Shown: positions 25,562 to 32,637 of the stretch, piece after piece
Numbering within the stretch: position 1 is the first letter of the stretch
How the letters are laid out: every line of letters starts with the position of its first letter
Assembly: GCF_011400295.1 (NCBI RefSeq)
Contig: NZ_CP049859.1
Span: 1 to 64,000 of the forward strand
Length of the DNA stretch: 64,000 bases
Direction of reading: 5' to 3'
Source: Erysipelothrix sp. HDW6A
Lineage (GTDB): Bacteria > Bacillota_I > Bacilli_A > Erysipelotrichales > Erysipelotrichaceae
Translations under genes and position numbers: made by a program
Notes under the pieces: model-generated
Told to the model about the DNA's origin: nothing
The model's database searches: none
The model's input: the letters and a program-made list of their open reading frames with translations, nothing else

Positions 25562-26376
25562 ACTCCAAAATCGTGTAACGTTAATTGTTCTTCATTATCT
25601 TCCAGCATTTGTTTTTTATCAGCGTTTTCCTGCATCTGTTTCTTTGCTCTTAGGATATCAGCACCATTACGACTCAGAAACGCAAAGAGTTCGCTGCATT
25701 CGTATTCAAAATCGTTTAAGTCTTTATAGTTATAATCCATCTCTAACAAAGGTACATTTTCCAATGTTTTTCTTAGTTTCATCATTTGATTGACAACAGT
25801 TTTAAGCTTTGCTTTCTTTACTTCATCCTTTGGTTTATTATCTTCAGTTTGTAAAGCATCTTCAGAATACTTACCAGTAAGATACTCTTGCACCGTTCGT
25901 GGGGATAGTCCTGAGAGTTGTTGTGATATCCATTCGGTATTACGAACTCCCTTCATATCTTCGTCACCACGACTTCGTTTCAGACTAGCAACTTCATCCA
26001 GTCGTTTAATCTTTTCACGCATCGTTTCTGTATCATCAGGTCGTTTAACGTTATGCAAAGAAATTAACAACATCTCTTCTACTTCATCTTTTGGCTTTGG
26101 AACAATCATTGTAGGAAGTGCTGTATAGTTTAATCGTTTTGCAATAGTATAGCGTCTTTCACCTGCAAGTAACCGATATTGATGATTACCAACCTTATAT
26201 ACAATTAAAGGTTCAATGATACCGTTTGTCTTTATAAGTTCTTCTAAATCATAAAGATAATTCATAGGCGCAGTATTTAACGGGTTACGCTCGATATCAT
26301 CGATATCTAGTTCCATAACTTTGGATACTTGCATACTACGAGTTGTGTCATTAATCATTTCTTCTAATATGCTCAT
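25558..26376 (-). CDS. ParB-family DNA-binding protein
   Basis: A 272-aa protein with a ParB/Srx N-terminal domain: MELDIDDIERNP, then YRLLAGERRYTIAKRL with box II GERRY at 72-76. A central helix-turn-helix follows (EWISQQLSGLSPRTVQEYL). The C-terminal part is charged. ParB proteins bind palindromic centromere sites; relatives such as KorB of RP4 also act as global repressors at dispersed operators. The gene is flanked on both sides by copies of the 18-bp palindrome, making it the prime candidate to bind them. ParA is encoded nearby at 27020. Confidence 0.88.
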   Translation of the reverse strand: MSILEEMINDTTRSMQVSKVMELDIDDIERNPLNTAPMNYLYDLEELIKTNGIIEPLIVYKVGNHQYRLLAGERRYTIAKRLNYTALPTMIVPKPKDEVEEMLLISLHNVKRPDDTETMREKIKRLDEVASLKRSRGDEDMKGVRNTEWISQQLSGLSPRTVQEYLTGKYSEDALQTEDNKPKDEVKKAKLKTVVNQMMKLRKTLENVPLLEMDYNYKDLNDFEYECSELFAFLSRNGADILRAKKQMQENADKKQMLEDNEEQLTLHDFGV

Positions 26377-26393
26377 TTACTGTTTCTCCTTCC

Positions 26394-26411
26394 GTGAGCA
26401 AATTTGCTCAC
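26394..26411. promoter_or_regulatory. Dispersed palindrome, copy 15 (perfect)
   Basis: 17 bases upstream of the parB start. Confidence 0.9.
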
Positions 26412-26422
26412 ACATCCTATAT

Positions 26423-26635
26423 TCATTTTTGTGATAAATCCTTTAATACTAGATCATCCAAACTAACTTCAAGCGCTGCTGCTAGTTTAATTACTGTTTG
26501 AATAGTAACATCTGTTCTGATTCCTCTTTCAATTTTAGAAATATCAGAATGATCTAACCCTGTTCTAACACCTAACTGACGCAATGTATAATTTTTGTAC
26601 TTTCTAATTCTTCTTAAATTAACTCCTAATTTCAT
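26423..26635 (-). CDS. Xre-family repressor
   Basis: A 70-aa protein that is almost only a helix-turn-helix: LGVNLRRIRKYKNYTLRQLG, TGLDHSDISKIERGIRTDVTIQTVIKLAAALEVSLDDL. The start at 26635 (MKLGVNLRR) has AAGGAGTTAAAA before it; the upstream ATG at 26665 lacks a ribosome site. It is divergent from the membrane protein at 26704, with a perfect inverted repeat between them. Confidence 0.85.
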   Translation of the reverse strand: MKLGVNLRRIRKYKNYTLRQLGVRTGLDHSDISKIERGIRTDVTIQTVIKLAAALEVSLDDLVLKDLSQK

Positions 26636-26649
26636 TTTTAACTCCTTGG

Positions 26650-26663
26650 GGGTATTATTACCC
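26650..26663. promoter_or_regulatory. Candidate Xre operator
   Basis: GGGTA-TTAT-TACCC between the divergent genes, seven bases before an extended -10 (TGATATAAT, 26670-26678) for the plus-strand gene. Confidence 0.5.
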
Positions 26664-26703
26664 ATTATGTGATATAATTTGATTAAGTTATGGAGGATTT
26701 ATT

Positions 26704-27006
26704 ATGATAGAAATCATTCAAACAATAAAATTCATTGTTGCATTATTTTGCGTTTTTGATTTACCCTACTCACTTGCATCAAAATACGCTCATTACTTGG
26801 ATTATGAATTTGGAGAAGGAAGCAAAATGCTACACAGATATTTTTCTGTCATCCTGATAATTCCAACAGTATTCATTTTATTTTTAGTAATGGCAACAAA
26901 TATTGGTCAGTGGGTATTATCAATTACATTTCTTTTGTTTGTAGTACCTTCTGGTTTCTCAATCTTATGTAAACCAATATACAGACTTATCAATCAAACG
27001 TCATAA
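26704..27006 (+). CDS. Membrane protein divergent from the repressor
   Basis: A 100-aa protein with about three membrane helices (residues 5-25, 47-67, 70-88). TGGAGGATTTATT precedes the ATG. It has its own promoter and terminator, is on the opposite strand from the element's operons and lacks the palindrome. It is probably controlled by the Xre protein. Function unknown. Confidence 0.6.
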   Translation: MIEIIQTIKFIVALFCVFDLPYSLASKYAHYLDYEFGEGSKMLHRYFSVILIIPTVFILFLVMATNIGQWVLSITFLLFVVPSGFSILCKPIYRLINQTS

Positions 27007-27020
27007 TTAATGACGTTTTT
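26998..27020 (+). terminator. Terminator between convergent genes
   Basis: ACGTCAT-AATTA-ATGACGT followed by six T, just after the 26704-27006 stop; it may also end the parA transcript. Confidence 0.75.
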
Positions 27021-27877
27021 TATTTCCATAACTCAATAAGCTCATCAACAACGTTTCGATAGTCTTGTCCAACATTTGCCTTAGTATCATTTATTACTAG
27101 CTTGTTTTTAAAGGATGATTCATTAACAGGCTTATCCTGAAAGCGAATTTGTGATTCAATAGGTCTTACAATATCATTTTTGAAAGAACTTAAAACTTCA
27201 ATTCTTCGTTTCTGTGTGTTGTTTTGATTTACCATTGTAAATAGCGGACGAATTAGAATATCTAAGTCATAGCTTGTTGCAATAACCATAAGTTCTTGAA
27301 TTGTCATAATAAGTCCTTTTTCTGCACCACGGTCAATTTTAATCGGAGCAATGATTTCATCAACAGCATTCAGTACATTTATTGTTAGGACGTTGATAAT
27401 TGGTGGACAGTCAATGAGAATATAATCATAGTCATTTTTTACTCCTTTTATTACATTCCATAATCTGTTGTGAATCGCTTCATTACCGTTACGAATTGTT
27501 TTTTCTGCATTAGCTAGTTCAAGTCGTGATGGGATGATGTGTAGATTTTCGATTTGTGTCTGATATGTTTGACGAATACTTGGATCAAACAACATCTGAT
27601 CGATAAATACTTCTGAGTATTCATACTTATTCAGTTTCATTAGTATTTCTTTAAGTGATGCTGCATCAAAGTTGTTGATTGCTTCTGAAACATCATCATT
27701 GATGAATATTTCATCTTGTTGAATATCCAATAGGATATCTGTTGAATTTGCTTGTGGATCAAAGTCAATAAGCAATACTTTAAATCCTTTGTTTGCAAGT
27801 CCTGTTGCTATATTGATGCTGGATGTAGTTTTTCCAACGCCACCCTTCATGTTTAATAATGCGATAACTTTATTCAT
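27020..27877 (-). CDS. parA: ParA-family partition ATPase
   Basis: A 285-aa protein. The start at 27877 (MNKVIALLN) follows AAAGGAGAACAGA. The deviant Walker A KGGVGKTT is at residues 11-18, with LIDFDPQANST next and DYILIDCPP in the middle. Such ATPases move plasmid or chromosome ParB complexes over the nucleoid. It overlaps the 27870-28187 gene. On an integrated element it would help keep the excised circle. Confidence 0.92.
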   Translation of the reverse strand: MNKVIALLNMKGGVGKTTSSINIATGLANKGFKVLLIDFDPQANSTDILLDIQQDEIFINDDVSEAINNFDAASLKEILMKLNKYEYSEVFIDQMLFDPSIRQTYQTQIENLHIIPSRLELANAEKTIRNGNEAIHNRLWNVIKGVKNDYDYILIDCPPIINVLTINVLNAVDEIIAPIKIDRGAEKGLIMTIQELMVIATSYDLDILIRPLFTMVNQNNTQKRRIEVLSSFKNDIVRPIESQIRFQDKPVNESSFKNKLVINDTKANVGQDYRNVVDELIELWK

Positions 27878-28187
27878 TCTGTTCTCCTTTGTTGTGAGCA
27901 AGTTTGCTCACTGTTTCGGTTTCATGTTCCTCAATCAATTTAAATGATCGAGCTGGTCTTCCAATATGCTTAATTCGATATTCTTCAAATAAATCACTTC
28001 GTGATAATGCGGATAATACCTTACTGTTGATATTCAACGGATGACTACCAAACTTTCCTCTTACTCGGTCATACATTCCTGATCGAACTGCGCATTCGTG
28101 AATTTCATCTAGACATCCATACCAAACAGTATTTGTATTATTTTCAATCAATATATCCCGCATATGTTCGGCTATCGTGTATTTCAT
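27870..28187 (-). CDS. Hypothetical winged-helix-like protein
   Basis: A 105-aa protein. The start at 28187 (MKYTIAEHMRDILIE) has GGAGATTATAAA before it. Helices, then INSKVLSALSRSDLFEEYRIKHIGRPARSFKLI suggest a small winged-helix DNA-binding fold. The C-terminus is encoded through the palindrome. Its overlap with parA suggests a partition or regulatory role (inference). Confidence 0.5.
   Translation of the reverse strand: MKYTIAEHMRDILIENNTNTVWYGCLDEIHECAVRSGMYDRVRGKFGSHPLNINSKVLSALSRSDLFEEYRIKHIGRPARSFKLIEEHETETVSKLAHNKGEQNE
27894..27911. promoter_or_regulatory. Dispersed palindrome, copy 16 (one change)
   Basis: GTGAGCAAGTTTGCTCAC, 16 bases upstream of the parA start and inside the end of the upstream gene. 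Confidence 0.85.
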
Positions 28188-28210
28188 TTTATAATCTCCA
28201 TCTACTAACC

Positions 28211-28948
28211 TCATTTTTCTTTATCTTTTATATAGGCAGTATGCTCTTTATACCAACGTTCTAAATATCCATCATCATTAATTTCTCTTGAAACAAGCAA
28301 TAATTTATCTATATCAATGTTAGATTCAATGAGTCTTAAGACTTCATCCAGCATGATATTATTTGATAAATTGCTACTCAACATCTCATTAATTTCTTCT
28401 TTAATATAAATAACATTTAAAATCTGATGATAGAGATCTTTTCGCCAATCATAATAGTCACTCAAGTCATCATCGTTACACTCATTTACAATATTAACTT
28501 CTTTACCATTGATGATATTTTGAATGTTAAGTGCAACCTCTTCCTTAACTTTTTCCTGTCTAATCTTTGCTTCTTTTGAATTTGCATAGTCAAGATGTAT
28601 CATTACTTTTTTATACTGTTCATTATTCATTAAATTATCCCAGTCTTCATATGCGTTATTTATCTCTTCTTCTATCTGAACTAGTTGCTTGTATGACAAA
28701 CCTAGGAACTCATTGTTGTAAGTTTCCAATCGATCCTCTCTTCTTGCTCTTTCCACCAAAATAAGAACAATTAGTGACGAACTAAACATTACTAGTAATA
28801 AACTAAACATTGGGCTAGTTAGTTTATTTATCGTCATTAACCAGACAGAGATTGTCGTTAATAGAACAATCAGTAGAACCACTTTATTCATTTTCTTAAT
28901 GTCTGACTGCAATTCTCTAAGCTCTAATTCATATTCTTCGTATGACAT
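28211..28948 (-). CDS. Hypothetical membrane protein, 245 aa
   Basis: An N-terminal coiled segment, two adjacent membrane helices (about residues 22-40 and 45-65), then about 180 acidic helical residues in the cytosol. It is three bases from the next gene. No family was recognised. Confidence 0.5.
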   Translation of the reverse strand: MSYEEYELELRELQSDIKKMNKVVLLIVLLTTISVWLMTINKLTSPMFSLLLVMFSSSLIVLILVERARREDRLETYNNEFLGLSYKQLVQIEEEINNAYEDWDNLMNNEQYKKVMIHLDYANSKEAKIRQEKVKEEVALNIQNIINGKEVNIVNECNDDDLSDYYDWRKDLYHQILNVIYIKEEINEMLSSNLSNNIMLDEVLRLIESNIDIDKLLLVSREINDDGYLERWYKEHTAYIKDKEK

Positions 28949-28951
28949 ATG

Positions 28952-29311
28952 CTACTCCTTATTATCTGTACAATTAGAATTAATAATGTTTTCAATAGAA
29001 TCAATACTTTCTAATATGTTTGAAAGATGTTTTTCAATTCCGCTCCATCCAAAGTTATATGTATCACCTGTCCCACAGACTGCATCTTGGAAGAGTTTAA
29101 TAATTTGTTGTCTTGTGTTTTCCACAACTCTTATTAGGTCTGGTGTTAAATCTCTTCTTTGTTCAAAACAAAGACTACATAGATTTTTTTCAGCCCAGTG
29201 ACACCCTCCAACACATCCCCTATCTTCAGTACAACCACAAACCTCACAAACCCATGAAGTTCGTTCTATCCAATTTTTTACAAACTGTTCATCAATTTCA
29301 ATTGGTTTCAT
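28952..29311 (-). CDS. Zinc-ribbon protein
   Basis: A 119-aa protein with a dense cysteine cluster near residues 22-48: CEVCGCTEDRGCVGGCHW, then CSLC. This pattern of CxxCxC, CxxxC and CxxC is typical of small zinc-binding proteins on phages and conjugative elements. The rest is helical. AAAGGACATAATTT precedes the start. Confidence 0.65.
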   Translation of the reverse strand: MKPIEIDEQFVKNWIERTSWVCEVCGCTEDRGCVGGCHWAEKNLCSLCFEQRRDLTPDLIRVVENTRQQIIKLFQDAVCGTGDTYNFGWSGIEKHLSNILESIDSIENIINSNCTDNKE

Positions 29312-29332
29312 AAATTATGTCCTTTCATTTTT

Positions 29333-29350
29333 GTGAGCAAATTTGCTCAA
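29333..29350. promoter_or_regulatory. Dispersed palindrome, copy 17 (one change)
   Basis: Last base A instead of C; 21 bases upstream of the start at 29311. Confidence 0.85.
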
Positions 29351-29405
29351 TTTGGTTTCACTTAAATAATTATTGTTATACTCTTATATTGCTTATTTGT
29401 ATTTT

Positions 29406-29648
29406 TTAATCGTTATCTAACAGAAATCTCTTCAAATTGCTTATTTGTCTGTTAAGAATCAACACTCTGATAAGCACAGTAACATCCGTAATAACCGTGA
29501 GAATTAGAGTATACTTTGTTAGTTCAGGAACGATTCCCATCATTAATGTTATTGTAGGAATTGAAAGTACAGTTGCTATTGCAGCAAGTGAAAGGATAAT
29601 CTTTTTAAACTCTTCCATTCTTTTGATTGATTCATAGTTCATCTTCAT
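29406..29648 (-). CDS. Small two-span membrane protein
   Basis: An 80-aa protein. The start at 29648 (MKMNYESIKRM) has GAAAGG ten bases before it. Two membrane helices (about residues 15-35 and 42-60) are followed by a short charged tail. Function unknown. Confidence 0.5.
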   Translation of the reverse strand: MKMNYESIKRMEEFKKIILSLAAIATVLSIPTITLMMGIVPELTKYTLILTVITDVTVLIRVLILNRQISNLKRFLLDND

Positions 29649-29670
29649 AAGCAATATACCTTTCGTTATA

Positions 29671-29688
29671 GTGAGCAAATTTGCTCAC
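29671..29688. promoter_or_regulatory. Dispersed palindrome, copy 18 (perfect)
   Basis: 22 bases upstream of the start at 29648; the rightmost copy. Confidence 0.9.
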
Positions 29689-29693
29689 ACTCT

Positions 29694-29969
29694 TTATAAC
29701 TTTATTTCTAAGACTTTTAGCCCTGGTATTTCAAATATCTTATTCCAGTTGTAGTTTCGCATTTTAATTTCTTTATTAATTGATTCGTATCGTAAAGGTA
29801 ATTCAGTATCATTACGAATCATTTCTGCAAGACTGCGATCATACTTATTTCTACACATTTTATCTAATAGTTCCCACTTGTCCCAGAATGTTTTTACATT
29901 CATTTCTTTGTTAGTAGGTAGTTTGTGCATCCAGGATGTATGTGTTGTTTTAATAACCAATATTTTCAT
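29694..29969 (-). CDS. Hypothetical protein, 91 aa
   Basis: A basic, tryptophan-containing soluble protein. AAAGGAGATTAAGAG precedes the start at 29969. No family was recognised. Confidence 0.5.
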   Translation of the reverse strand: MKILVIKTTHTSWMHKLPTNKEMNVKTFWDKWELLDKMCRNKYDRSLAEMIRNDTELPLRYESINKEIKMRNYNWNKIFEIPGLKVLEIKL

Positions 29970-29990
29970 CTCTTAATCTCCTTTTTCTAT

Positions 29991-31040
29991 TTAAAATGTC
30001 ACATATTTTATCAGTATTTTATCTAAGCTGTTGTCAAATAATTCGTGGATTGACTGTATATTTTCTCTGAATGTTACTGTATTGATCCAGGGGTTTAAAC
30101 TTAGCTTAATAACTTTACTTCCAGTAGTAGTTATTCTAAATTTGCGATTCTTTGTATAAGCTAGAAATCTTTGTTTGAGAGCATTCCATTCTCTTATTAA
30201 TCCTTCATCTTGGTAATACTTACCATCAGAATATATTGCGTTTTCCCAGTACCTAAGTTTTAGATTCGCATCTGAAACGAAATCATTGTAGTAACGAATA
30301 TTAATATTGTAATAAGTCGTCTTCTTTTTGTTTGCAAGCAATGTATGTTTAATTGATTTAAGATAATTACCAGTCTTTATTTTCTTAACTTTATTGATTG
30401 CTCTGCATACAATCCTTTTAAGCATCGGTATGAAGTTTTCAATAAACTCAGACTTTTCCATTTCAAATAAACGTATCTTTTTACTCCAGGTTGTTTGAAT
30501 TTCAGATTTAATGTCACCTGCTTTATGAGCTAAATAAGCATTTGGATCATCAGCAGCTATAAAGTGTTTTTTAGTTTTATGCTTATAAACGTCATGAGTA
30601 TAAAACACCTTAACTCTCTTATCCGTTTTATACCGTTTTGCTAAGCACAAGGTAAATGTAATATAAGTTCCTTTACCTTGTTTTGTAGCTTCTGCAATCC
30701 ATGACACTTGTTTGTGTGTCTTTAGTAACTCACCCATAATGCTGTGAGCAATACTGCTATACGATTCTAACAAAATAGAATTAGGTAAAAGAATTGTCAT
30801 TGAATATCCAAAACGATGTTCATATTTTTTACCACTTTCTCTGTCAGTGTATTTATATCTTCGTATCGTTTCATCACTCATGTATTCATTCCATAGTAAC
30901 TCGATACTATCCATAGGCTCAGAACTTGCGATAACACTTTCTTTATTGAGTTCAGGTACTTCATATAGAGCCTGAATATCAGTGTAGTAATTGTATGTGA
31001 GCAAAGCACGTACCCCTTCCTTAGATAACTTCACATCCAC
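29991..31040 (-). CDS. Unknown 349-aa basic protein at the element edge
   Basis: A large basic protein with many Lys/Tyr/Arg residues. The segment HKQVSWIAEATKQGKGTYITFTLCLAKRY has beta strands flanking a possible nucleic-acid site. It may be a replication or recombination protein, but no catalytic motif could be named. The start is unclear: the ATG at 31040 has no ribosome site and follows a GC-rich hairpin, whereas an in-frame TTG about 33 bases in lies behind AAGGAAGGGG. It is the first large gene at this end. Confidence 0.5.
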   Translation of the reverse strand: MDVKLSKEGVRALLTYNYYTDIQALYEVPELNKESVIASSEPMDSIELLWNEYMSDETIRRYKYTDRESGKKYEHRFGYSMTILLPNSILLESYSSIAHSIMGELLKTHKQVSWIAEATKQGKGTYITFTLCLAKRYKTDKRVKVFYTHDVYKHKTKKHFIAADDPNAYLAHKAGDIKSEIQTTWSKKIRLFEMEKSEFIENFIPMLKRIVCRAINKVKKIKTGNYLKSIKHTLLANKKKTTYYNINIRYYNDFVSDANLKLRYWENAIYSDGKYYQDEGLIREWNALKQRFLAYTKNRKFRITTTGSKVIKLSLNPWINTVTFRENIQSIHELFDNSLDKILIKYVTF

Positions 31041-31120
31041 GGCTTGCCGTGATGTTTTTTTGTTTTTTTATTTGCTTAAATTTTCAAATTGTCGTATACT
31101 AAATACGAAAGCAGTCGTAG
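31041..31120 (-). promoter_or_regulatory. Promoter and operator region of the 29991 gene
   Basis: TTTACT, a 17-base spacer and TAGTAT (31096-31101) on the minus strand. The perfect inverted repeat TCGTAT-ACTAA-ATACGA (31092-31108) covers the -10. A CACGGC-GCCGTG hairpin lies at the gene's start. Confidence 0.45.
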
Positions 31121-31269
31121 TAAAAAACGGCATGCTTAAAACCATAAATCTTAGTGATTTTCTAAAATTGTCAAGGTTGATGGTGAACGTTCCTTATCTG
31201 GTATCCCCATACCGATATGGATTGTAAAATTGAACTGGTCTAGTTCCAGAGCCTCATGGCTCTTTTCTT

Positions 31270-31509
31270 TTACTCTTTTTCATATTCACCATATGTATCA
31301 ATTAAATACTGTAAGTCAATTTCTCTCACTTCAAGAATACGATCAATGACTCTTGTATGAAATTCAGGATTCGAGGTATAAAGTATTTTGGACAGTGTAG
31401 TTGGCTGAATACCGAAAACTTTACCGAACTCATCTTTTGACTTGTCCCATTTTTCATACGAATCTTTAACATATTCTTGAATAAGCACTCCTAATGCCTT
31501 TCTTTTCAC
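31270..31509 (-). CDS. Small helix-turn-helix-like regulator
   Basis: A 79-aa protein. GTG at 31509 has AAAGGAGAAGTA before it, which decides the start over the upstream ATG at 31551. The segment SKDEFGKVFGIQPTTLSKILYT is a helix-turn-helix, and LQYLIDTYGEYEKE closes it. It could control the inverted repeat at 31092. It is the last gene before the tRNA cluster. Confidence 0.6.
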   Translation of the reverse strand: MKRKALGVLIQEYVKDSYEKWDKSKDEFGKVFGIQPTTLSKILYTSNPEFHTRVIDRILEVREIDLQYLIDTYGEYEKE

Positions 31510-31536
31510 TACTTCTCCTTTCCATGAACAGCAAAA

Positions 31537-31566
31537 AGCCATATTGTTCAAATGAACAATATGGCT
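31537..31566 (-). terminator. Strong terminator after the tRNA cluster
   Basis: A 13-bp stem AGCCATATTGTTC with a 4-base loop; T-rich on both sides, so it may work in both directions. Confidence 0.85.
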
Positions 31567-31579
31567 TTATTTTCCATAA

Positions 31580-31655
31580 TGGTGGCCCCACTCAGAATCG
31601 AACTGAGGACACACGGAGCTTCAATCCGTTGCTCTACCAACTGAGCTACAGGGCC
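31580..31655 (-). tRNA. tRNA-Phe (GAA)
   Basis: A 76-nt cloverleaf with encoded CCA; anticodon loop TTGAAGC. It is the last tRNA of the cluster, next to the element. Confidence 0.95.
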
Positions 31656-31657
31656 AT

Positions 31658-31734
<77 letters not shown>

Positions 31735-31752
31735 ATATATAAGTGCTATGCT

Positions 31753-31780
31753 ATTATAGCATATTTTCATAAAAAATCAA
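31753..31780 (-). promoter_or_regulatory. Promoter for tRNA-fMet and tRNA-Phe
   Basis: TTGATT (31775-31780), 16 bases, TATAAT (31753-31758) on the minus strand, inside the tRNA cluster. Confidence 0.6.
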
Positions 31781-31783
31781 ACT

Positions 31784-31872
31784 TGGCGGAGGAGGGGAGA
31801 TTCGAACTCCCGCACGCGCGAACGTCTGCTGGTTTTCAAGACCAGTCCCTTCAGCCACTTGGGTACTCCTCC
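31784..31872 (-). tRNA. tRNA-Ser (TGA)
   Basis: An 89-nt class II tRNA with a long variable arm; anticodon loop CTTGAAA; CCA encoded. Confidence 0.95.
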
Positions 31873-31886
31873 ATTTATTAAATAAT

Positions 31887-31963
31887 TGGTGGACCCTGTA
31901 GGACTCGAACCTACGACCAACCGGTTATGAGCCGGTAGCTCTAACCAACTGAGCTAAGGGTCC
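31887..31963 (-). tRNA. tRNA-Ile2 (CAT, lysidine type)
   Basis: The anticodon reads CAT, but the body (GGACCCTTAGCTC, CGGCTCATAACCG) matches bacterial Ile2 tRNAs better than elongator Met, which is also present here. Confidence 0.85.
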
Positions 31964-31990
31964 AGGACTACAGTTAGATTTAATAAGAAT

Positions 31991-32067
31991 TGGTAGCGGG
32001 TGTGAGATTCGAACTCGCGACCTTCCGGGTATGAACCGGACGCTCTAGCCAACTGAGCTAACCCGCC
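31991..32067 (-). tRNA. tRNA-Met, elongator (CAT)
   Basis: Begins GGCGGGTTAGCTC; anticodon loop GTTCATACC as in elongator Met; CCA encoded. Confidence 0.9.
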
Positions 32068-32093
32068 ATATAAATGGTATTAAAGATAAAAAA

Positions 32094-32170
32094 TGGTCGG
32101 GATGACAGGATTCGAACCTGCGACCCCCTGGTCCCAAACCAGGTGCACTACCAAGCTGTGCTACATCCCG
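32094..32170 (-). tRNA. tRNA-Pro (TGG)
   Basis: A 77-nt cloverleaf starting CGGGATG; anticodon loop TTTGGGA; CCA encoded. Confidence 0.95.
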
Positions 32171-32177
32171 AAAAATA

Positions 32178-32254
32178 TGGCGCGCTCGACAGGAGTTGAA
32201 CCCATAACCTCTTGAGCCGTAATCAAGTGCTCTATCCAGTTGAGCTACGAGCGC
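32178..32254 (-). tRNA. tRNA-Arg (ACG)
   Basis: A 77-nt cloverleaf; anticodon loop TTACGGC. With inosine at position 34 it would read CGC, the specifier seen in the two T-boxes at 58.5-58.8 kb. Confidence 0.95.
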
Positions 32255-32296
32255 GTGTACATCGATAAAAATCTGATCCACCAAATTTATACAAGA

Positions 32297-32383
32297 TGGT
32301 GGGGATGAAGGGACTTGAACCCATACGAAGTTGCCTTCAACGGATTTTAAGTCCGTTGCGTCTACCAATTCCGCCACATCCCC
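32297..32383 (-). tRNA. tRNA-Leu (TAA)
   Basis: An 87-nt class II tRNA; anticodon loop CTTAAAA; CCA encoded. Confidence 0.95.
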
Positions 32384-32387
32384 ATTT

Positions 32388-32461
32388 TGGAGGTTCCTAT
32401 CGGATTTGAACCGATGATGACAGAGTTGCAGTCTGTTGCCTTACCACTTGGCTAAGGAACC
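32388..32461 (-). tRNA. tRNA-Cys (GCA)
   Basis: A 74-nt cloverleaf; anticodon loop CTGCAAC; CCA encoded. It is the first tRNA of the cluster in the direction of transcription. Confidence 0.95.
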
Positions 32462-32481
32462 ATTAACTTAACTGCTTTTAC

Positions 32482-32509
32482 ATTATACAATAACGCCAAC
32501 AAAAAGCAA
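32482..32509 (-). promoter_or_regulatory. Promoter of the tRNA cluster
   Basis: TTGCTT (32504-32509), 16 bases, TATAAT (32482-32487), about 20 bases before tRNA-Cys. Confidence 0.7.
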
Positions 32510-32604
32510 GCATTATCTTTAAATTTTACTCTTTTTTTACAATTAATCCAATAAAACTATTTTAGCACATATTTCTATTAATATCATGACTATTTATTAG
32601 CTGT

Positions 32605-32630
32605 AAAGAACTGCCGAAAGGCAGTTCTTT
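32605..32630 (-). terminator. Terminator of the pot operon
   Basis: An 11-bp stem AAAGAACTGCC with a 4-base loop just after the potD stop. Confidence 0.75.
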
Positions 32631-32637
32631 TGGCATA

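Noticed and set aside
1075..29688. CRISPR-like or REP-type repeat interpretation of the 18-mer
   Set aside because: Copies are separated by 25 bases to over 7 kb of functional genes, with no constant spacers, and positions follow gene starts.
30995..31010. Nineteenth copy of the palindrome (GTGAGCAAAGCAC)
   Set aside because: Only the left half matches, and it lies inside the 29991-31040 coding region.
30991..31227. Plus-strand frame near the element edge considered as an integrase fragment
   Set aside because: No recombinase motif, no ribosome site, and it overlaps the 29991 gene and its promoter.
1..31500. Integrase and VirD4 coupling protein
   Set aside because: Looked for in all large frames; none fits, so they are not claimed in this window.
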